Assembly: GCF_018998565.1 (NCBI RefSeq)
Contig: NZ_JAHNZO010000006.1
Span: 186,001-250,000, forward strand
From: Paenibacillus oleatilyticus
Lineage (GTDB): Bacteria; Bacillota; Bacilli; Paenibacillales; NBRC-103111
Length of the DNA: 64,000 nucleotides
Direction of reading: 5' to 3'
The notes under the pieces are model-generated. The model saw nothing but the letters and a program-made list of their open reading frames with translations, made no database searches and was not told the DNA's origin. Both the position numbers and the translations under genes were made by a program. Each line of letters starts with the position of its first letter. Positions within the stretch are counted from its first letter, which is position 1. Shown piece after piece: positions 59,901 to 64,000 of this stretch.

Positions 59901-60623
59901 AAATTCGGTAATCTTGCAACTCAGCTTGGTAACGTGAGTGACATTATAGCCCAAATGCAAAAGAATAGTCAGCAATGGTATAGCGCTACTCCAGATGATC
60001 AGAAAAGGTTGGAGCAAGAGAATAATAAATTGGGTTCTTCTATTGGTGCGGGCAAAAATGATTCAGGTGATTGGGTTAAAGATGGCAAGCAATTATATGA
60101 GACATTTTACATACCACAAAATGACCAAGAAAAAGAACAAATTCGAATGATGAAGATTAACAGCGATGCTTGGAAAACTGCTTTAAATGATCGAGATAAG
60201 AAGATACTTGAAGAAGATAACCAAAAAAGAGGTAGCAGTATCGGCGCAATTTATAAAAATGGGACTTGGTTTAAAAACAACATTCCCCTTTATCATGATG
60301 GTGGAATTGTTGGAGGTAAAGGCACTCCATTAATGGAAAAACTGCATAAACTACTCAATCTGGGATCTGATGAACAACTATCAATTCTAAAACAGGGTGA
60401 ACTTGTAATTAAAAATAATCCTATTGATATCATTGGAAATCTTATTAGTAAAATCAAGTTACCTGATTTCTCAAACTTATCACTTTCTCCTAATCTTGCA
60501 GCAACAGGAAACACCTATCATACTTATCATTTTAACATTGATAAGGTAATAGGTGATAAGAAAGGCGCTCATGATTTTGTTTCAGAAGTATTTAAAGATA
60601 TGAAAAATAGAGGGAAGGCCTAA
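53958..60623 (+). CDS. Tail tape measure protein (2221 aa)
   Basis: Coiled-coil N terminus, a TP901-type tape-measure core (about 310-560; LNANLTQIGTAVNYNQEKLASLG, VSAAALEFYRQGLGDEQVLN, TREAPETIGSAVKSIFSRIGSVK), two hydrophobic stretches (about 665-690 and 735-755) for membrane insertion, then 1200 residues of coiled coil. The C terminus has two related ~45-residue units (NSQQWYSATPDDQ ... LGSSIGAG and NSDAWKTALNDRD ... RGSSIGAI) and a YHDGGIVGGKG block. SPbeta's YomI is similar in length but carries lytic domains; none is visible here. ATG with AAAGGAGAGG. Confidence 0.93.
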   Translation: MSDLRILVSATLNEKRSVIDLNEAIKKIQNDPALQKLKLNVDIDQKFARTINELTEALNKMKQVSQDQNKVISENTEIFKRLDGTVQQVTQKVLKNGEIIQRTKTIHDENKKAMVDESQAALKLSESIDKLNKSELDSITISKNRSNKPIGYTIKSSEGYSVTTKRIEPDGETLKSLSTTTNYKKQREDELNLINQMADFREKSELRVREEQRKTAESQQKSIQKNMDMDREEAERKLRNLENFRANYIAKITDLQRRYGSKIDVDALNGLRAELKNLDIGNADFDKKLVEIPNKIKQIGAEAKIASAHSLNFGEALSTAFQKFPVWLISGTVFMQSIHFFTEGIKYVNELNANLTQIGTAVNYNQEKLASLGKQFQQLGQEISATTKDVSAAALEFYRQGLGDEQVLNRLKLTTQYAKISGLEFTQSAELLTAASNSMHQDITKVADVFTYLGDATATSASEIGVAFQKVGGTAESLKVPFEKVASYIATISAQTREAPETIGSAVKSIFSRIGSVKERGYDAEDGTDVNQIAKSLAAANIQLIDSNKQFRNFATVLDELGAKWNTLDDRTKRYIATTVAGAYQQSRFLTLMDSYDKSVQLYQQALESAGTTQQKYNIYLEGTQAHIDKLKGVMQGLWSNAFKSDTINTTLSILTKLLSAIDVVIKNFGLIPTVVGLGTAALFVFNKTALTTFLGLTHKIITSVTSFSTLTASINATTIATRGLSLAMSLTPLVASTAIIAGLTWALTEFFSAEKTATAESDKLSETYRENVKSISEKKDALKKLAEEYQSLKSKTDKTTEDIGRLNKIEKELVQTYGVSITGINSQGEAYSNSIEAINRRIEALSKQKELEDEILRNKVIGKNQSERESIDEQIKKVEDYTKKVTELQTTLDNMQNAIANGGSVKLLNGQTTDDKEYLKRLVQSYNADLGYFREALKTANDELVKSTQDIVTVVTNEFNSQLSKSGKTISDKGRLFTTEIIKSLSISNVSIQEQFNIIREMAKDNSFDELIVKYEKLKDEFSKNPTEEMDAKLKQASDNIKRTIEDTIKTTPKLTEAAKSGLKEFADQFVVLFNNANNASAPIGNLANTTSRLASEVEKAEKELKPLNLALSDVRKGQTLSSDAIADLIIKYPELASAIKQTTNGYTLEEAALEKLRKAKVDKYISDLEAEKNMTQVTLSNSLARMKAYGIELSNIRTVEQAKAKIGQIEMKKYFGEQNNDLGAKIGLPNFFAKKQEKEADDTLSALNDFIKELTERETQIEALKKLINDPNFGVGDRKEKKEKKEATLKDALDYIELEKEIVNSLNETYEARKKVIDLEKKQIDIIEKQKDYNSAIQKTNELINNQLKALEDLNTANTGITGKADVARMNAINNKDILSDIKRSNPDFALPDDVEEAKKYVREYFDTWFNSSGDASEAYKKFLGAFVERSKQIHDNASMSVEDRNKELDKIEKQKKSIEKLFGVIQVYKQGWTENVNRINEMNTAIDSSRESLNKLRKEAHDIRIAGLDDQLKEIQRTLETLPESSSQYRDELERLIQLNKEKQNVEHQTAEESRARVASGKLSAEQIVYENEMIKSLSNSWWDYQKVIQDNAFKIITSTINTSAESVKKYDDQLQISKDRLGLLKEGTKAYSDELQKQIKLLQDKLAAEEAHENVIRKQMDTVGLTQEQWNNLNQQLKQSVLAQISIASSIKSANQSLKEQLNTIANDVIEIYKEMYEKQKEVALKAIDDELKSLEKSHKRKVDLLDEEMKKYEDLVQAKLKALDEQANEEDYQKQLIKLTKERDEIQKQIDTRKMDTSLEGKAKTAELLKQLQEKNDEIDDFQKKNIRETTKKTLQDQLDEKKKSVDEQKKVEDKAYENEKERLDKVKEATEKHYNDLIQDETRFEKIREDIRKGNISKAMSDLNGFRDFVIKNSETIGNGLSNTLIDKIGKVSTKLQEITPVVASQFQQMANDLQDKMITKMDELISKFRELDNLKFGNLATQLGNVSDIIAQMQKNSQQWYSATPDDQKRLEQENNKLGSSIGAGKNDSGDWVKDGKQLYETFYIPQNDQEKEQIRMMKINSDAWKTALNDRDKKILEEDNQKRGSSIGAIYKNGTWFKNNIPLYHDGGIVGGKGTPLMEKLHKLLNLGSDEQLSILKQGELVIKNNPIDIIGNLISKIKLPDFSNLSLSPNLAATGNTYHTYHFNIDKVIGDKKGAHDFVSEVFKDMKNRGKA

Positions 60624-60625
60624 TT

Positions 60626-61210
60626 ATGAAGGAAGGAATTGATTTTTACTATGATGACATTTACTCAGTAGACATGGGTTTGATCAATTGTAAGATTGAC
60701 TCAGGTTTTTTTGAAGAGCCGTTTGTAGCTCAAAGAGAAATTAAAGAAATCACGATTCGCGGTAAAGACAAACCTTATTTTCAAGAGGTGAGGAGATCGC
60801 CTCTTGAATTTACTTTAACTTTTGCTTTTTTAGATTATTATGACGAACACTTGATCCGAGAAGTTGCGAAATGGCTGGACCAAGACCAGTATAAACCTTT
60901 TTACACAAGTGACAATCCAGAGCGGATATTTTATTGCATGATGGTCTCGGATTCTCAGTTGTTTCATAATGGATTGAAGCAAGGGTATGTTCAGACGAAA
61001 TGGAGATGCGACAGTCCATACAGCTATTCTCCATATAAAATAAGCAAAATATATGATTGGGATGAAGTCCCTAAAACAACTACAGATAATAATTTTAGTT
61101 CAGGTGAGTTGATTGGAGTGAAAGTGAATAACTCTGGTCAACTCATTTTGAATGAGAACAAAACCAAATGGGTTAATTTATCACCTTCGGCAAAATGGAA
61201 TGATTTATGA
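60626..61210 (+). CDS. Distal tail (Dit-type) protein (194 aa)
   Basis: Sipho_tail N-terminal pattern: DDIYSVDMGLINCKIDSGFFEEPFVAQREIKEITIRGKDKPYFQEVRRSPLEFTLTFAF, with C-terminal beta region (LIGVKVNNSGQLILNENKTKW). Encoded 2 bases after the tape measure, the usual Dit place; forms the hub between tube and baseplate. Shorter than two-domain Dit proteins. Confidence 0.8.
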   Translation: MKEGIDFYYDDIYSVDMGLINCKIDSGFFEEPFVAQREIKEITIRGKDKPYFQEVRRSPLEFTLTFAFLDYYDEHLIREVAKWLDQDQYKPFYTSDNPERIFYCMMVSDSQLFHNGLKQGYVQTKWRCDSPYSYSPYKISKIYDWDEVPKTTTDNNFSSGELIGVKVNNSGQLILNENKTKWVNLSPSAKWNDL

Positions 61211-61228
61211 GGAAAGGAGTGATATGAC

Positions 61229-61864
61229 ATGTCAACTTCAACAGAAAAGTTACAATTAGTCCTCCCCGCATTGTCTGATGAAATCCAACAAACAATTCAG
61301 GACTTGGCATCAAACTTTCAAAAACTTGATAATTCTTCTGATACCACAGAGACACAAATACCAACAACTAGATATTGGAAAGTAAATAAAAAGGTCTGGA
61401 ATAGCAATCCACAATCAGGTCAATACGTTGGATGGGTAAATGTTAGAGAAGGTCAAGCTTGTCCTAAGTGGAATCCACTATTTCAGTATAATATGGGCGA
61501 TAAAATTGTTCCTATAAATGATAATGGACATTATTACGAGTGCGTACAAACAGGCAGGAGTGGCCCTAATGAACCATCTTTCCCAACGACAGCAGGAGGG
61601 GCAATAAATGATACACAAGGGGCTACTAAATGGACCCCCACCCACTCATACAAACTAAATGAAGTGGTATTTCCATCGGTGGATAATAATCGTTTCTACA
61701 TTTGTACCGTATCAGGTGTTTCGGGAGCAACAGAGCCAGTATGGTCAACTGTGGACGGAGGTACAGTTTCAGATGGTATGGTCGTATGGACGGGTTATCG
61801 TATCGTCAAATGGATCGAAAAAGGAACCTCTGCACTCTTCAGACCGTTTGGAAAGATTGAGTAG
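61229..61864 (+). CDS. Baseplate/receptor-binding protein with CBM-like repeats (211 aa)
   Basis: After a short helix, repeats of the form 'W....Y..GD.+......Y.C...G.SG..EP.+P' occur twice (FQYNMGDKIVPINDNGHYYECVQTGRSGPNEPSF and SYKLNEVVFPSVDNNRFYICTVSGVSGATEPVW), like chitin/glycan-binding CBM5/12 or phage tail-fibre modules. Likely contacts cell-wall sugars. ATG with AAAGGAGTG. Confidence 0.7.
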   Translation: MSTSTEKLQLVLPALSDEIQQTIQDLASNFQKLDNSSDTTETQIPTTRYWKVNKKVWNSNPQSGQYVGWVNVREGQACPKWNPLFQYNMGDKIVPINDNGHYYECVQTGRSGPNEPSFPTTAGGAINDTQGATKWTPTHSYKLNEVVFPSVDNNRFYICTVSGVSGATEPVWSTVDGGTVSDGMVVWTGYRIVKWIEKGTSALFRPFGKIE

Positions 61865-61872
61865 GTGGACTG

Positions 61873-62517
61873 ATGAGTACATGGCTTTCCCTTTCTAATT
61901 TAAATGGATACCGTACCTCTCTCATCATCCCTATTCAACTTGATGGCGATGGTGCTTTGACAAGGATCGAATGGAATTCTGTAGAACCATCAGGAACAAA
62001 AATAAAAATTGAAACAAGATTAACATTTGATAATGGACTCACATGGACAGATTGGAAGTCTTGTACAAATGGTGGTTCGATTCCAGATATCAGTTCAAAT
62101 ACATCAATAAAATTAGCTTTATTACAGTACAGATCATTCCTTGAAACAGAAGTAAGTAATCTTACTCCAATGCTTAACGAGGTAGTGTTTTTCTTTGAAC
62201 CTGTAATTCATTTCAGAAATGTAGGTGATGTAAAAGTTAGACCAGAAGTTTGGATTATAAAAGTTGGTAACGGGGATTTCTCAATAATCAATACATCGAA
62301 TGGCAACAGCGAGTTCAAATTTGTTAACCTAATTGATCAAGAAACGCTTTATGTAAATGGCGAAAGAGAACAGATTGATACTTCCCTCGCTGCAACATAT
62401 CGCTATTCAAATTTTAATGACAATTATCTAGAACTACCCGTTGGAGACAATGTTCTTAGGGTTGTCGGGAAAGCAAAGATACAGTTTCGTTATAGGAACA
62501 AACTAAAGCAAGGTTAA
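61873..62517 (+). CDS. Tail/baseplate protein (214 aa)
   Basis: Beta-rich, with a WLSLSNLNGYRTSLIIP start and a C-terminal part resembling distal-tail domains (VWIIKVGNGDFSIINTSNGNSEFKFVNL). Perhaps it supplies the second Dit domain missing from the protein at 60626. Ribosome site GTAGGTGG. Confidence 0.65.
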   Translation: MSTWLSLSNLNGYRTSLIIPIQLDGDGALTRIEWNSVEPSGTKIKIETRLTFDNGLTWTDWKSCTNGGSIPDISSNTSIKLALLQYRSFLETEVSNLTPMLNEVVFFFEPVIHFRNVGDVKVRPEVWIIKVGNGDFSIINTSNGNSEFKFVNLIDQETLYVNGEREQIDTSLAATYRYSNFNDNYLELPVGDNVLRVVGKAKIQFRYRNKLKQG

Positions 62518-62532
62518 GGGAGGTGGTAATTG

Positions 62533-64000
62533 ATGCTTAGTACTTTAGGTGAATTCGACCCGTTTAAGAAGCCAATCGAGCCTCAGATATTTTTGGCTAA
62601 ACCCAACCGAGAAATTATCTCAAAAATTAGTGAATCTTATAATATCAAGTTCCGTGATTTAATTTTACAACTTAATGATATTTCATTTGATATCCCATAT
62701 GTAGTTCCTTTTAATGATAAGTTTGTATCTAATAAGAATGTTGAACTAATCAAGGAAAGATACTTATTGAAAGTCGTAAGAGGATCGAAGGTTGAATGGT
62801 TTACAATCACAAAGATCAATGACAATATGGATGAAGATAAAGACTATATGTCGTTGGAAGCTACTTCATTGGGATATCAATTGAGGGCAAGACTATTAAA
62901 GAAATATCATAATGATTCAGCTCATGCTAAAACGGTTTTGACAGAAGTTCTTACAGATACTAATTGGAAAATTAATTACATCGATGCGGATTTTCAGTTG
63001 AGGTACCGAGAGTTTGACTTTCAAGATACAAACGTTTTAGATGCAGTATTTAAGATTGCTGAGACATATAATGCCATCTTGTTGTGGAATACGGTAAATA
63101 GAACCATTAGTTTAGTAAAACCTGAGTTATTTGGAGTGAATAAAGGTCTGAAGTTTTCATATGGACATTACCTCCGAACCCTTGGCAAAGAATCCAATTC
63201 TGATGAGATGGTTACAAGGTTACGGGCATATGGTCGGGATGGGCTAAGCATTCAGAATGTAAATCCAACTGGTCAACCATATATTGAAAATTTCAGTTAT
63301 TTTATGTTCCCTTTTGAGCGTGATGCAAATCGAAATGTTATTAAACATAGTGAATATATGAGCGATTCCTTGTGTCATGCTTTACTTGATTATACACAAT
63401 TAATTGAAAGTAAAAAAAGTGAGTTCAGCACTTTATTAGGCAATATGGAGTCGCTGCAAAAAACTCGAACTACAAAAGAAAACGAGTTAAAGACACTACA
63501 AAAGCAAGAAGCTGCTGTTGATAATATCGTTACTCTCCAACAGGCAGATAAAAATATGTGGTTCTATAAATACAATCACAATGGTTCAACTGTACTGAAT
63601 ACGACCAAATTAAACCCATTAAATGCTTATGTGTTGATGATTAAGGTCGCTGACACGAACAATCTTACAATTAAATTAAATGGTATTGTTTCAAATGTGG
63701 TTGCTGGCAAGTGGGTAGTCATTGGCAAAGTAAAATTCTCAAACTTTGAATCGATTGAATCAAGTGGATCTTCTAATAGTGAAGTTTACATACAAATTGC
63801 TAATATAACAGATGAGGAGAATACTACATCCAATAACGAGGCTGCTCTGATTGAAAAATACTGCATTGACAACAAGAAAATGCAGATTGCAGCAAAGAAA
63901 AACGAGATTGATTTATTAAACAATCAAATCAAAGTTGTTGAGGATAATATTTCCGCTTTAAGAAAACTGATGGCTGTTGAAAATAATTTTACTTCTCAGC
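62533..64000 (+). CDS. Tail-associated (Tal/prophage endopeptidase tail) protein, cut by window end
   Basis: Open from ATG 62533 (GGAGGTGG) to the window end, over 489 codons. Follows Prophage_tail proteins: RDLILQLNDISFDIPYVV, LEATSLGYQLRARLLKKYHND, DTNVLDAVFKIAETYNAILLWN, then a coiled coil (from about residue 290) that in relatives precedes fibre or hydrolase domains. Baseplate hub that meets the cell surface. Confidence 0.85.
   Translation, partial: MLSTLGEFDPFKKPIEPQIFLAKPNREIISKISESYNIKFRDLILQLNDISFDIPYVVPFNDKFVSNKNVELIKERYLLKVVRGSKVEWFTITKINDNMDEDKDYMSLEATSLGYQLRARLLKKYHNDSAHAKTVLTEVLTDTNWKINYIDADFQLRYREFDFQDTNVLDAVFKIAETYNAILLWNTVNRTISLVKPELFGVNKGLKFSYGHYLRTLGKESNSDEMVTRLRAYGRDGLSIQNVNPTGQPYIENFSYFMFPFERDANRNVIKHSEYMSDSLCHALLDYTQLIESKKSEFSTLLGNMESLQKTRTTKENELKTLQKQEAAVDNIVTLQQADKNMWFYKYNHNGSTVLNTTKLNPLNAYVLMIKVADTNNLTIKLNGIVSNVVAGKWVVIGKVKFSNFESIESSGSSNSEVYIQIANITDEENTTSNNEAALIEKYCIDNKKMQIAAKKNEIDLLNNQIKVVEDNISALRKLMAVENNFTSQ

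Noticed and set aside
1-64000. CRISPR arrays, tRNA genes, insertion sequences, arbitrium (AimR) genes
   Set aside because: None seen: no regular spacer repeats, no tRNA cloverleaf, no transposase or terminal repeats, no TPR-type AimR in this window.

Overview
The window is most of a large SPbeta-type temperate siphovirus genome (a prophage or its phage) from a low-GC, endospore-forming Bacillota host. The late half (33.9-64 kb, all rightward) follows the SPbeta gene order: a YonO-like single-chain RNA polymerase, an HU protein, a YonK-like protein, a YonJ-type metallophosphoesterase, small and large terminase, portal (YonE), protease/scaffold, decoration and major capsid proteins, neck and tail genes, a YomM-like tyrosine recombinase sitting among the tail genes, a 2221-residue tape measure, then Dit and Tal-type baseplate genes, the last cut by the window end. 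The host inference rests on sporulation-type cargo: an RsfA-family regulator, two CotF-type coat proteins and a Tyr-rich protein. A Bacillus, Brevibacillus or Paenibacillus host would all fit; the sequence alone does not decide.

The left half (0-33.5 kb) is mostly leftward early and accessory DNA: many very small genes with strong ribosome sites. One operon of about 22 genes runs from a sigma-A promoter at 9998-10025 down to 2644 and includes an AbrB-like regulator, a cyclic-phosphate-type receiver protein, an HNH protein and an antirepressor-like DNA-binding protein. A SIR2-domain protein (defence candidate) lies beyond it. Further right come MazF, an RsfA-like gene, a matrixin protease with its neighbour, a Cas4/RecB-like nuclease, a Tat-exported beta-helix protein, the coat genes, a second HNH protein, a YolD-like protein, a lipoprotein, a secreted trypsin-like protease and a DUF262 protein. 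A divergent switch (25844-25924) with an XRE repressor and two inverted 13-bp operators controls a seven-gene leftward operon. Next to the late region lie a primase-polymerase with CHC2-type zinc finger and a tyrosine-recombinase-fold protein, back to back with the YonO transcription unit.

How it works together (inference from SPbeta): leftward host-type promoters express early, lysogeny and cargo genes; a sigma-A-type promoter at 33585-33613 makes YonO, which then transcribes the rightward morphogenesis genes.

Most unusual points: (1) an 18-base AU hairpin, ATAAAA-N6-TTTTAT, repeated at least 12 times, usually between the stop codon of one small gene and the ribosome site of the next; (2) five or six small genes broken by single in-frame stops or one-base frameshifts, seen only when reading past the stops; (3) two compact structured RNAs between late genes (36551-36625 and 38895-38965); (4) a concentration of spore-related and secreted-hydrolase cargo. 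No tRNA, rRNA, CRISPR array or insertion sequence was seen.
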